NCBI GenBank assembly: GCA_021809235.1
Contig: JAKBAG010000180.1
Span: 1 to 6,177, forward strand
Source of the DNA: Acidobacteriota bacterium
GTDB lineage: Bacteria; Acidobacteriota; Terriglobia; Terriglobales; Acidobacteriaceae
Direction: 5' to 3'
Length of the DNA: 6,177 nucleotides
Part shown: piece after piece, positions 1 to 6,177 of the stretch
Numbering within the stretch: the first letter of the stretch is position 1
Layout of the letters: every line of letters starts with the position of its first letter
Program-made: the position numbers and the translations under genes
The notes under the pieces: model-generated
Database searches by the model: none
What the model was told of the DNA's origin: nothing
Seen by the model: the letters and a program-made list of their open reading frames with translations, nothing else

Positions 1-902
1 TCGGTGTGCTCCAGGCGGAAGCGAACGAACGGGTCGCGCAGCAGCAAGTCGATCTGCTCAGGAGCATTTATGACCAGACGAATACCAGCCTGAAAGTTGG
101 AAGCGGTGACATCATCACCGTCCAGGAGGCGCAGGCGCAACTAGATGCCGCGAATGCCGATTGGATCGCAGCAAAGAATGCCGTTGCGGTGGCCTGGAAT
201 CAGTTGGCACGTCTCACGCACAATCCCATCGGACCTTTGCGGGATATAACAACTCTCGAACCAATCGGACCCCAGCCAGATACGTCAGAGGCCTGGGTTG
301 CCGCTGCACTCAAGAATCAGCCTCTTCTCCGTCAGGCAAAGGCGACACTGCATGTTTCCGAGCAACAGGTTCAATATGCGGAGCGGGCGCGCTGGCCAAC
401 CCTCACCCTTAGCGGAGTCGGGCAACATGCGGCGGGAACATTGATACCGCCCGTTGCGATCGATCAGGTGGGCGCGTCGCTGAACCTTTCCATTCCGATC
501 TTCGAGGGCGGTCACACCCGCGCGAGTATTCATCAGGCCCAGGCACTGGCACGAGCAAGCCGGGAGAATGTCCGGAATACGCAGGACCAGATCACGGTCG
601 ATACCCAAACTGCATTCCTCGATCTGGAAAACAGCGTTGCTCAGTATCGAGCGGCCGAGCAATCCGTCACATCCGCGAAGGTATCGCTCGCTGGCACCCG
701 CAAGGGCTACGAGATTGGCAGCCGGTCGATCATCGATCTGCTGACGGCGACGACGAACTACGCAGCGGCGCAGCGCAACTACTATCTGGCTCTCTACACG
801 CAACTGGTGGCCAGAACCCAGCTCAAGGCGGCAGCGGGGGTATTGACGCCTCTGGACATTGAGAATATCAACTCTCTGCTCGATGGCAGTACCTCGAATT
901 GA
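1..902 (+). CDS. TolC-family outer membrane efflux channel, 5'-truncated
   Basis: This is the C-terminal two thirds or so of an outer-membrane channel that forms the exit duct of tripartite pumps. The frame is open from base 3, so the GTG at 6 is an internal codon and the true start, signal peptide and first helices lie left of the window. Counting from that GTG, residues 28-74 match the second half of the first TolC structural repeat (KVGSGDIITVQEAQAQLDAA). Residues 130-170 form the second outer-membrane strand region (WPTLTLSG, then SIPIFEGG). Residues 185-285 are the long periplasmic helices, with the hallmark GYEIGSRSIIDLL at 234-246 followed by an NYY...QLVARTQLKAAAG helix. That motif resembles TolC proper (GYxVGTRTIVDVL) more than OprM-type channels, and no C-terminal extension is seen. 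It ends 20 bases before the adaptor gene, so it is probably the dedicated channel of this pump. Family is certain; exact orthology to E. coli TolC is not. Confidence 0.93.
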   Translation, partial: GVLQAEANERVAQQQVDLLRSIYDQTNTSLKVGSGDIITVQEAQAQLDAANADWIAAKNAVAVAWNQLARLTHNPIGPLRDITTLEPIGPQPDTSEAWVAAALKNQPLLRQAKATLHVSEQQVQYAERARWPTLTLSGVGQHAAGTLIPPVAIDQVGASLNLSIPIFEGGHTRASIHQAQALARASRENVRNTQDQITVDTQTAFLDLENSVAQYRAAEQSVTSAKVSLAGTRKGYEIGSRSIIDLLTATTNYAAAQRNYYLALYTQLVARTQLKAAAGVLTPLDIENINSLLDGSTSN

Positions 903-912
903 ACGGGAACGT

Positions 913-917
913 GGGAG
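913..917 (+). promoter_or_regulatory. Ribosome binding site deciding the adaptor start
   Basis: GGGAG lies five bases before the ATG at 923. A longer reading frame could begin at a TTG at 899, but that codon overlaps the end of the upstream channel gene, has no comparable site, and would add eight polar residues in front of the membrane anchor. The site therefore favours the ATG. Confidence 0.6.
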
Positions 918-922
918 TCCTT

Positions 923-2005
923 ATGATTTCGGCTAGAAAGCGCATTTCCATCCTGGCACTGGTGATCCTTGTTGCCGCAGGCTTCTTCTTCTGGCGTAGG
1001 CTTCACCAGAAACACGCGCCGGCCGACAGCGTCACAATCTACGGCAATGTCGACATTCGCCAGGTGCAGGTCGCCTTTAACGACAATGAGCGCATCGACA
1101 AGCTGCTGGTGGACGAAGGCAGCGTGGTGCACTCTGGGCAACTGATTGGCCAGTTGGTACAGCAGCGCTTTTCCGACGCCGTCGCGCAGGATCGGGCTCT
1201 TGTGGCAGCGCAGCAGCAGGTTGTAGCGAGGCTGCATGCGGGAAGCCGCCCCGAAGAGATTGCCCAGGCGCGTGCCGATGTCGCTGCGGCCGACGCCAAC
1301 GTGGCCGCCGCACAGGCCAACGTGAAAAATGCAGAATTGCTTTTTCACCGCCAGCAAACCCTGGCGAAGCAGCAATACGTTTCGTTACAGATTCGGGACG
1401 ATGCAGAGCGTTCCTACTTAGCGCAGAAGGCCGGCCTGGCGGCCTCCGAGCAGATTCTTGCCGCCAAACAGCAAGCCCTGCAACTGTCCGTGATCGGCCC
1501 GCGCAAGGAAGACATCGCCGCAGCGGAGGCGACTCTTAAGGCTGACCAGGCGGCGCTCGCTCTGGCCCAAAAGCAATTGGCGGATACCCAGCTTTATGCT
1601 CCTGCCGAGGGCGTCATCCAGAACAGGATTCTGGAGCCCGGAGACATGGCGAGCCCGCAAACACCTGTCTTTACTTTGGCTCTCGACAATCCTCTCTGGG
1701 TGCGAGCCTACCTGCCGGAAACGCAAATGGGCAAGGTTGCTCTTGGCATGCGCGCATGGATCGAGGTGGACAGCTTTCCCGGACAGCGCTTCGCTGGCTG
1801 GGTCGGGTTCATCTCGCCGGTGTCGGAGTTCACGCCAAAGAATGTAGAAACCACGGAATTGCGCTCACAGCTTGTCTATCGGGTGCGCGTGTATGCCTGC
1901 AATCCCGATCATCGGCTGCGCCTGGGCATGCCGGCCACCGTCATCATTCCCCTCAGCGACAATCCCGCTCGCGGAATCGAAACCCATCCCTGCGAGGAAA
2001 AATGA
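923..2005 (+). CDS. ybhG: HlyD-family periplasmic adaptor (membrane fusion protein), YbhG-like
   Basis: This 360-residue adaptor bridges the inner-membrane ABC pump and the outer-membrane channel. Residues 8-24 form one hydrophobic anchor after a basic start (MISARKR), with no lipobox cysteine, so the body lies in the periplasm. Residues 48-80 are the first half of the split lipoyl domain (ERIDKLLVDEGSVVHSGQLI). About 82-222 is an Ala/Gln-rich helical hairpin, and 222-253 the second lipoyl half (LYAPAEGVIQNRILEPGD). The beta-barrel follows (LWVRAYLPE at 258-266). The block EFTPKNVET at 302-310 and the LRLGMPATVII ending are typical of the YbhG/HlyD_D23-like group. The hairpin carries two related blocks, GSRPEEIAQA at 107-116 and GPRKEDIAAA at 192-201, which also recur in E. 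coli YbhG as I recall it. Length is close to the family norm with a slightly longer tail. It follows the TolC-like gene by 20 bases and is followed by the ATPase gene after one base. Assignment is firm; substrate is unknown. Confidence 0.94.
   Translation: MISARKRISILALVILVAAGFFFWRRLHQKHAPADSVTIYGNVDIRQVQVAFNDNERIDKLLVDEGSVVHSGQLIGQLVQQRFSDAVAQDRALVAAQQQVVARLHAGSRPEEIAQARADVAAADANVAAAQANVKNAELLFHRQQTLAKQQYVSLQIRDDAERSYLAQKAGLAASEQILAAKQQALQLSVIGPRKEDIAAAEATLKADQAALALAQKQLADTQLYAPAEGVIQNRILEPGDMASPQTPVFTLALDNPLWVRAYLPETQMGKVALGMRAWIEVDSFPGQRFAGWVGFISPVSEFTPKNVETTELRSQLVYRVRVYACNPDHRLRLGMPATVIIPLSDNPARGIETHPCEEK
1994..1998 (+). promoter_or_regulatory. Ribosome binding site deciding the ATPase start
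   Basis: GAGGA lies eight bases before the ATG at 2007, inside the last codons of the adaptor gene. It supports starting the ATPase at 2007. The alternative TTG at 1872 would add 45 residues of non-ABC sequence read out of frame through the adaptor's C-terminus. Confidence 0.6.
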
Positions 2006-2006
2006 G

Positions 2007-3740
2007 ATGGGCGTGATCGTCGTTAACAATCTCAGCAAATCCTTCGGCAAGGGAACAAGCCGCAAGGATGCGCTGAAGAATGTATCCTTCGAGATCGCCG
2101 AAGGGAGCATGACTGCGCTCATCGGTCCGGACGGAGCGGGCAAGACAACGCTTCTTCGTTTGCTTGCCGGCATCCTTCAGCCGGATACCGGGAATCTCCA
2201 CGTGCTCGGTCATGCGCTACCGCACGACGCACTGCAACTCCAGGCCAAAATTGGCTACATGCCGCAGCGTTTTGGCCTCTATGAAAATCTCACGGTCGAA
2301 GAGAACCTGACGCTCTTCGCCGATCTGCACAACATCCCGGAAGACAGGCGCAAAGCGCGCTTCGATGATCTGCTCACCATGACGGCACTCGGTCCCTTTC
2401 GCGCGCGCCGGGCCGGAAAGCTTTCCGGCGGAATGAAGCAGAAGCTCGGACTGGCATGCACCCTGATTCATCCGCCGAGGGTGCTGCTTCTCGATGAAGC
2501 CAGTGTCGGTGTAGATCCAATCTCGCGCAGGGAGTTATGGAGCATCATTCAACAGCAGGTGATCCGTGAAAAGGTGACCGTCCTCTTGAGCACGGCCTAT
2601 ATGGATGAAGCCGAGCGATGCGATCATGTCCTTCTTCTGCACGAGGGAGAGATTCTCGCTCAAGGAAGTCCTTCGGACCTCATCGCGCCCATGCAGGGTC
2701 ATTCCTTCCTTCTCCAAGAAGCCGCGATGGCGGCGCGCGCGCTTCAGTCTCAGGTTGCCCGGCTGCCGGACGTGGTGGACACCGTGATCCAGGGGGATGG
2801 ACTGCGCATCGTCATGAAAAAAGTTGAACCGCCGCCGTTGCCGGCGGACCTTGCAGTCCGGGGGCCGTCCAAGCCTGTCCCGGCTCGGCTTGAAGATGCG
2901 TTTGTCAGCCTGCTTGTCAATCGCAATCCGCATCATTCCATTCCCCTGCCTCCTGCCACTAAGGCAGTCGCCAATGATGCCGCGGTGGTTGAAGTGAAGA
3001 GTCTCTACCGCTACTTTGGTGATTTCGCTGCGGTGAAAGACGTCAGCTTCTCTGTACAAAAAGGAGAGATCTACGGACTGCTCGGGGCGAACGGCGCCGG
3101 GAAGTCCACAACTTTCCGCATGCTCTGCGGATTGCTGCCGGCCTCTTCGGGAACCTTGCGGGTGGCAGGCGCCGACCTGCGCACCGGCGAAGCTTCGGCG
3201 CGGGCGCGCATCGGTTATGTCTCGCAAAAGTTCTCCCTTTACGGCGCTCTGAGCGTTCTGCAGAATCTGTCCTTCTTTGCCACCGTTTACGGCCTTCAAA
3301 ACCGCCGCAAGCGAGACCGAATCGGGTGGGCGCTCGAAGAACTCGAACTCAAAGACTACATCGCCATGAACGCCGCCGATCTGCCTCTTGGTTACAAGCA
3401 GCGCCTCGCTCTGGCCTGCGCTTTGATGCACGAGCCGAGCATCCTCTTTCTCGATGAGCCGACTTCGGGCGTTGACCCGCTGGCGCGGCGGGAGTTCTGG
3501 GCCCGCGTGAATGCGCTCGCCCAAGGCGGCACTACCTGCCTCGTAACTACCCACTTTATGGAGGAGGCGGAGTACTGCGACCGTCTGGTTCTGATGTCGC
3601 TGGGAGAGGTGCTCGCGGAAGGTACACCCACAGAGATCAAGAGCAGGGTTCGGCATGCGGATCAGCCCAACCCAACCATGGAGGATGCCTTCATCTCGCT
3701 GATTGAAGAGCACGAGCGCGTCAGCCGGAGGGCATCATGA
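2007..3740 (+). CDS. ybhF: Double-domain ABC transporter ATPase, YbhF-like
   Basis: This 577-residue protein carries two ABC ATPase domains in tandem and powers the pump from the cytoplasmic face. E. coli YbhF is about the same length. Domain 1 (about 4-225): Walker A GPDGAGKT at 40-47, Q-loop Q87, signature LSGGMKQ at 139-145, Walker B LLLDE ending at E164, D-loop VGVD to 170. The switch position reads STAYMDEAE, so A197 stands where the usual histidine would be. A Pro-rich linker (PPPLP at 275-279) follows. Domain 2 (about 327-545): Walker A GANGAGKST at 360-368, Q407, an altered signature LPLGYKQ at 459-465, Walker B ILFLDE ending at E484, D-loop SGVD to 490, switch H516 in TTHFMEEAE. Each half ends with a related block (EDAFVSLL at 296-303, EDAFISLI at 559-566), showing an internal duplication. 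The stop overlaps the next gene by four bases. Family and role are certain; the gene name rests on domain layout, motifs and gene order. Confidence 0.96.
   Translation: MGVIVVNNLSKSFGKGTSRKDALKNVSFEIAEGSMTALIGPDGAGKTTLLRLLAGILQPDTGNLHVLGHALPHDALQLQAKIGYMPQRFGLYENLTVEENLTLFADLHNIPEDRRKARFDDLLTMTALGPFRARRAGKLSGGMKQKLGLACTLIHPPRVLLLDEASVGVDPISRRELWSIIQQQVIREKVTVLLSTAYMDEAERCDHVLLLHEGEILAQGSPSDLIAPMQGHSFLLQEAAMAARALQSQVARLPDVVDTVIQGDGLRIVMKKVEPPPLPADLAVRGPSKPVPARLEDAFVSLLVNRNPHHSIPLPPATKAVANDAAVVEVKSLYRYFGDFAAVKDVSFSVQKGEIYGLLGANGAGKSTTFRMLCGLLPASSGTLRVAGADLRTGEASARARIGYVSQKFSLYGALSVLQNLSFFATVYGLQNRRKRDRIGWALEELELKDYIAMNAADLPLGYKQRLALACALMHEPSILFLDEPTSGVDPLARREFWARVNALAQGGTTCLVTTHFMEEAEYCDRLVLMSLGEVLAEGTPTEIKSRVRHADQPNPTMEDAFISLIEEHERVSRRAS
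3727..3732 (+). promoter_or_regulatory. Ribosome binding site for the first permease
   Basis: GGAGGG lies four bases before the ATG at 3737, a slightly short spacing, within the final codons of the ATPase gene. The start and stop codons overlap as ATGA, a layout typical of translational coupling. A second in-frame ATG at 3746 would have a spacing of 13 bases and is less likely. Confidence 0.5.
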
Positions 3741-4852
3741 ACCGGATGCGCGTCAAAGGCCTTATGCGCAAGGAGGTGTATGAGATCGTTCGCGATCCGT
3801 CGAGTATCGCCATTGCCTTCGTCCTGCCTCTGGTTCTGCTGCTGATCTTTGGATATGGTGTTTCACTCGATGCGCGAAGCGTTCCTGTTGCCGAGGTGGT
3901 GGAGCAGCCAACCTATCTGACCGCGTCCTTTCTCGGAGAACTCGACCATTCACCTTGGTTTCGTCCGGCACGCTATCCCGATCAGGCATCCGCGGAGCAC
4001 GCCATGATGCAGGGCCGGGTTCAGGCAATTCTCTGGCTGCGCAGTGACTTCTCGCGGCGATCTCTGAGTTCCGGGGAGGCGCCGATCCACCTCACCGTCA
4101 ACGGCGTCGATGCCAATCAGGCGCACATCATTCAGAACTACGTGAATGGAACCTGGCAGAACTGGTTGCAACAGCAGGCGACGCTTCAGGGGCAGCCGCT
4201 CGCCGTTCCCGTCGTCGCGGATGTACGTATATGGTTCAATCCCGCACTCACCAGCCGCGATTATCTGATCCCGGGACTCATTGCCATCATCATGACCCTC
4301 ATCGGAGCTCTGCTGACAGCGCTGGTTGTGGCCCGTGAATGGGAGCGCGGCACCATGGAAGGCATCATGGTCACTCCGGTTGCAAAGACTGAAGTCTTGC
4401 TGGGTAAGCTGGTCCCTTATTTCGTGATGGGAATGTGTGGCATGATGCTGGCGACGGCGATGGCCGTCTTCCTGTTTCATGTGCCGCTGCGCGGATCGTT
4501 GACAGTGCTCGTTGGGACGGCCGCGCTCTTTCTGCTCACCGCCCTCGGAATGGGACTGGCGATCTCCGTGCTGGCGCGCAGCCAGTTTGTGGCTGCCATG
4601 GTCGCGATCGTCACTACCTTTCTTCCGGCCTTCATACTCTCCGGATTTCTGTTCGATATCCGCTCCATGCCGCAGGCGATTCAGATCCTGACGCACATCG
4701 TCGCCGCGCGCTACTTTGTGGCGGCGCTTCAGACTACATTCCTCGCAGGCGATCTATGGTCCGTCATCTTGCCCAATCTGTTGGGTCTGGGCGTTCTCTG
4801 CATCGTCTTTCTCGGCTTATCTGTACTGCGATTCCGCAAGAGGTTGGACTGA
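3737..4852 (+). CDS. ybhS: ABC-2 type permease, YbhS-like
   Basis: This 371-residue inner-membrane protein is one half of the transport channel. Residues 1-23 are a basic cytoplasmic lead with the family motif RKEVYEIVRDPSS. TM1 is about 24-41 (ending IFGYG). A large periplasmic domain spans about 42-176 and ends with WFNP at 166-169. Five more membrane segments follow at roughly 177-198, 226-248, 256-279, 285-304 and 343-363. The block VVAREWERGTMEGI at 197-210, just after TM2, is the hallmark coupling region of YbhS-type ABC-2 permeases. ARYFVAALQTTFLAG at 324-338 and the terminal RFRKRLD also match. It overlaps the ATPase gene by four bases and the next permease by one. It should pair with the following permease, since the two differ and both are encoded beside a two-domain ATPase. 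Assignment is firm; substrate cannot be told. Confidence 0.94.
   Translation: MNRMRVKGLMRKEVYEIVRDPSSIAIAFVLPLVLLLIFGYGVSLDARSVPVAEVVEQPTYLTASFLGELDHSPWFRPARYPDQASAEHAMMQGRVQAILWLRSDFSRRSLSSGEAPIHLTVNGVDANQAHIIQNYVNGTWQNWLQQQATLQGQPLAVPVVADVRIWFNPALTSRDYLIPGLIAIIMTLIGALLTALVVAREWERGTMEGIMVTPVAKTEVLLGKLVPYFVMGMCGMMLATAMAVFLFHVPLRGSLTVLVGTAALFLLTALGMGLAISVLARSQFVAAMVAIVTTFLPAFILSGFLFDIRSMPQAIQILTHIVAARYFVAALQTTFLAGDLWSVILPNLLGLGVLCIVFLGLSVLRFRKRLD
4838..4843 (+). promoter_or_regulatory. Ribosome binding site deciding the second permease start
   Basis: AAGAGG lies eight bases before the ATG at 4852. The reading frame stays open upstream to a GTG at 4435, but those 139 codons run out of frame through the first permease and give an Arg/His/Ser-rich sequence unlike any permease. 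The ATG at 4852 is therefore the start. Confidence 0.6.
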
Positions 4853-5970
4853 TGCGAGCAAGAATTCTGCGCGTGTTTGCACTTGTCGTGAAAGAGCTTC
4901 TGGCCTTGCTGCGCGATCCCGCCAGTCGCGCCGTTCTGATCGGTCCGCCGATTATTCAGCTCATCGTGTTTGGCTATGCGGCCACCTTCGAACTGAAGCA
5001 CGTCCCGTTTGTCGTTTACAACCAGGACCAGGGACAACTCTCGCGAGAACTTGTCGCACGCTTTGCCGGTGCGCCCAGTTTCGATCTGGTGCAATTCGTC
5101 TATGACCAGAAAACGGTAGAGCAATCCATCAATAACAAGTCGGCATTGATGGCCATGGATATCGGACCGAACTTCAGCGCGGATCTGGAGCGTGGGCGAC
5201 CGGCACACGTCCAGATTGTTCTGGATGGGAGAGACTCTAACACCGCCGCCATTGCCATGGGCTACGTGCAATCCATCGTGACTCAGTTCAATCAGGCACA
5301 AGTGGTGCAGCACGGAATGAAGCCGCCGCCCACTGTACTTTTAGATCGAGCGTGGTTCAATCCGAATCTCGACTCCCGCTGGTTCATTGTGCCTGGCATC
5401 TGCGGCATTCTCACGCTTCTGGTCAGTATCCTCACCACGGGCCTATCTGTGGCGCGTGAGCGCGAAATGGGAACTTTCGATCAACTCCTCGTCACCCCGA
5501 TGCCGCCGGCGGAGATTCTGCTGGGCAAGGCGTTGCCCGGGTTTCTGGTTGGCACAGCGGAAGGGACACTGATTGTCTTGATGGCGATCTTCTGGTTCCA
5601 TGTCCCCTTCACTGGCAGCCTGATTGCACTCTATATAGGGCTGCTGTGCTTTCTTTTCGCCGCGGTGGGCATCGGATTGATGATTTCGTCCCTGGCCGTA
5701 ACGCAGCAGCAGGGGCTGCTTGGGGTCTTTCTCTTCATGGTGCCGGCAATCGTACTCTCCGGTTTTTCCACTCCCATTGCAAACATGCCCCAGGCCGTGC
5801 AGTACATTACACTGCTCGATCCACTGCGATATTTTCTCATCGTATTACGCGGCAGCTTTCTGGAAGGCGGAGGAGTCACTCTCTTCTGGCCGCAATACTG
5901 GCCACTCCTCACGATTGGGCTGATCTCGATGATCGTGGCCGGCACTCTCTTCCGAAAACGTCTCGCCTGA
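4852..5970 (+). CDS. ybhR: ABC-2 type permease, YbhR-like
   Basis: This 372-residue inner-membrane protein is the second half of the transport channel. Residues 1-26 hold the cytoplasmic lead with VVKELLALLRDPASRA. TM1 is about 27-46. The periplasmic domain (about 47-178) contains LDGRDSNTAAIAMGYVQSIV at 124-143 and ends with WFNPNLDSRWFIVPG at 168-182. TM2 (about 178-199) is followed by SVAREREMGTFDQLLVTP at 199-216, the coupling block characteristic of the YbhR side of the pair (ARERE rather than AREWE). Further membrane segments lie near 226-249, 255-280, 286-305 and 348-365, and the protein ends FRKRLA. The MPQAVQYITLLDPLRYF stretch at 312-328 matches the equivalent region in YbhR. Its start overlaps the previous stop by one base (TGATG). 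It is the last gene of the operon seen here; the next gene is on the other strand. Assignment is firm. Confidence 0.94.
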   Translation: MRARILRVFALVVKELLALLRDPASRAVLIGPPIIQLIVFGYAATFELKHVPFVVYNQDQGQLSRELVARFAGAPSFDLVQFVYDQKTVEQSINNKSALMAMDIGPNFSADLERGRPAHVQIVLDGRDSNTAAIAMGYVQSIVTQFNQAQVVQHGMKPPPTVLLDRAWFNPNLDSRWFIVPGICGILTLLVSILTTGLSVAREREMGTFDQLLVTPMPPAEILLGKALPGFLVGTAEGTLIVLMAIFWFHVPFTGSLIALYIGLLCFLFAAVGIGLMISSLAVTQQQGLLGVFLFMVPAIVLSGFSTPIANMPQAVQYITLLDPLRYFLIVLRGSFLEGGGVTLFWPQYWPLLTIGLISMIVAGTLFRKRLA

Positions 5971-6023
5971 TTGCTCGATGCGTCCTGCGCAACACACCCA
6001 TCACGGTCCGTTCGCGTGAACTG
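5971..6023 (+). other. Convergent intergenic gap, no clear terminator
   Basis: These 53 bases separate the 3' ends of the efflux operon and the minus-strand arsenite permease. The only inverted repeat I see is TCACG at 6001-6005 with CGTGA at 6015-6019, a five-base stem with a nine-base loop and no T-run on either side. That is too weak to call an intrinsic terminator, so termination may be Rho-dependent or lie inside the opposing gene. Confidence 0.4.
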
Positions 6024-6177
6024 CTACAAAGCTGTTTCGCGCACCGGCGTCGCCCCGATCTGCACAAGCGACTCTGCGAAGTAGCGCCGCTGGAAGTAAA
6101 AAGCCACATTCACCAGCGCAATCATCACCGGGACCTCAACCAGAGGACCGATGACCGCTGCAAAAGCCGCTCCTGAA
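6024..6177 (-). CDS. acr3: ACR3-family arsenite efflux permease, C-terminal end only
   Basis: Reading the minus strand from base 6176 gives 50 codons and then a TAG stop at 6026-6024. The peptide begins SGAAFAAVIGPLVEVPVMIA and continues LVNVAFYFQRRYFAESL. A hydrophobic helix with GPLVEVPV, then LVNVA, an aromatic cluster and an RRYF end, is the recognisable last membrane segment and C-terminus of ACR3 (Acr3/ArsB-type, bile/arsenite/riboflavin transporter superfamily) permeases, which export arsenite through the inner membrane. The tail after RRYF is about 17 residues (AESLVQIGATPVRETAL), somewhat longer than the short ends I associate with the family. The rest of the gene lies right of the window, so its start and any arsR or arsC neighbours cannot be seen. 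Family recognition rests on this one block, which is distinctive. The gene faces the efflux operon and is a separate transcription unit. Confidence 0.85.
   Translation of the reverse strand, partial: SGAAFAAVIGPLVEVPVMIALVNVAFYFQRRYFAESLVQIGATPVRETAL

Noticed and set aside
794..1375. A 193-codon minus-strand open frame spanning the channel-adaptor junction
   Set aside because: It covers coding sequence of two recognised genes and shows no motif of its own.
1872..2006. An N-terminal extension of 45 residues on the ATPase from a TTG
   Set aside because: It overlaps the adaptor's conserved C-terminus out of frame. The ATG at 2007 has a good ribosome binding site and gives the family length.
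2535..3713. A 392-codon open frame on the minus strand opposite the ATPase gene
   Set aside because: It lies entirely inside a gene with all ABC motifs. Its translation is rich in Arg, His and Gly with no domain or membrane pattern. It is a by-product of codon bias on the coding strand.
3950..4696. A 248-codon open frame on the minus strand opposite the first permease
   Set aside because: The product is dominated by His, Gln, Arg and Asp, which is what the reverse complement of a membrane-protein gene gives. No start site context or recognisable motif is seen.
4435..4851. An N-terminal extension of 139 residues on the second permease
   Set aside because: It is an out-of-frame reading of the first permease and resembles no protein. 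The ATG at 4852 has a ribosome binding site and gives the expected family length.
6001..6019. Inverted repeat TCACG/CGTGA as an intrinsic terminator
   Set aside because: The stem is five base pairs with a nine-base loop and no T-run on either strand, which is within chance expectation.
5646..6176. A 176-codon plus-strand open frame running from inside the second permease to the right edge
   Set aside because: Its first part is an out-of-frame reading of the permease and its last part is antisense to the arsenite permease. The composition is Arg/His-rich with no motif.
1..6177. Mobile elements, CRISPR arrays, tRNA or rRNA genes
   Set aside because: I found no transposase, terminal inverted repeats, regularly spaced repeats or RNA gene signatures; nearly every base is in a recognised protein gene.

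Overview
The window holds most of one tightly packed plus-strand operon for a tripartite ABC efflux pump, plus the tail of an arsenite efflux gene on the opposite strand at the right edge. The organism is a Gram-negative (diderm) bacterium. A TolC-family outer-membrane channel and an inner-membrane-anchored periplasmic adaptor only make sense with two membranes. The DNA is moderately GC-rich by eye and coding-dense. The phylum cannot be fixed from the sequence; Acidobacteriota or Proteobacteria are guesses of low confidence.

Layout: (1) from the left edge to 902, a TolC-family channel lacking its N-terminus; (2) 923-2005, a YbhG-like HlyD-family adaptor; (3) 2007-3740, a YbhF-like protein with two fused ABC ATPase domains; (4) 3737-4852 and (5) 4852-5970, two ABC-2 permeases resembling YbhS and YbhR; (6) a short convergent gap; (7) on the minus strand, 6177 down to 6024, the last 50 codons of an ACR3-type arsenite permease. 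The plus-strand genes are separated by 20 and 1 bases and then overlap by 4 and 1 bases. Each internal start has a purine-rich ribosome binding site, so they are almost certainly co-transcribed and partly translationally coupled. The operon promoter and any regulator lie left of the window.

How it works together: the two permeases should form one transmembrane heterodimer, driven by the two ATPase domains carried on a single polypeptide. The adaptor would link this inner-membrane pump to the TolC-type channel and move substrate out across both membranes. The order adaptor-ATPase-permease-permease matches E. coli ybhG-F-S-R as I remember it. Here a dedicated TolC-family gene precedes the adaptor, whereas E. 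coli uses its unlinked tolC. The substrate cannot be read from sequence; small toxic or hydrophobic compounds are the family expectation.

I see no undescribed system here. The points most worth a second look are the paired degeneracies in the double ATPase, which fall in the same ATP site, and the arsenite efflux gene end, which is easy to miss because it is truncated and has no start codon in the window.
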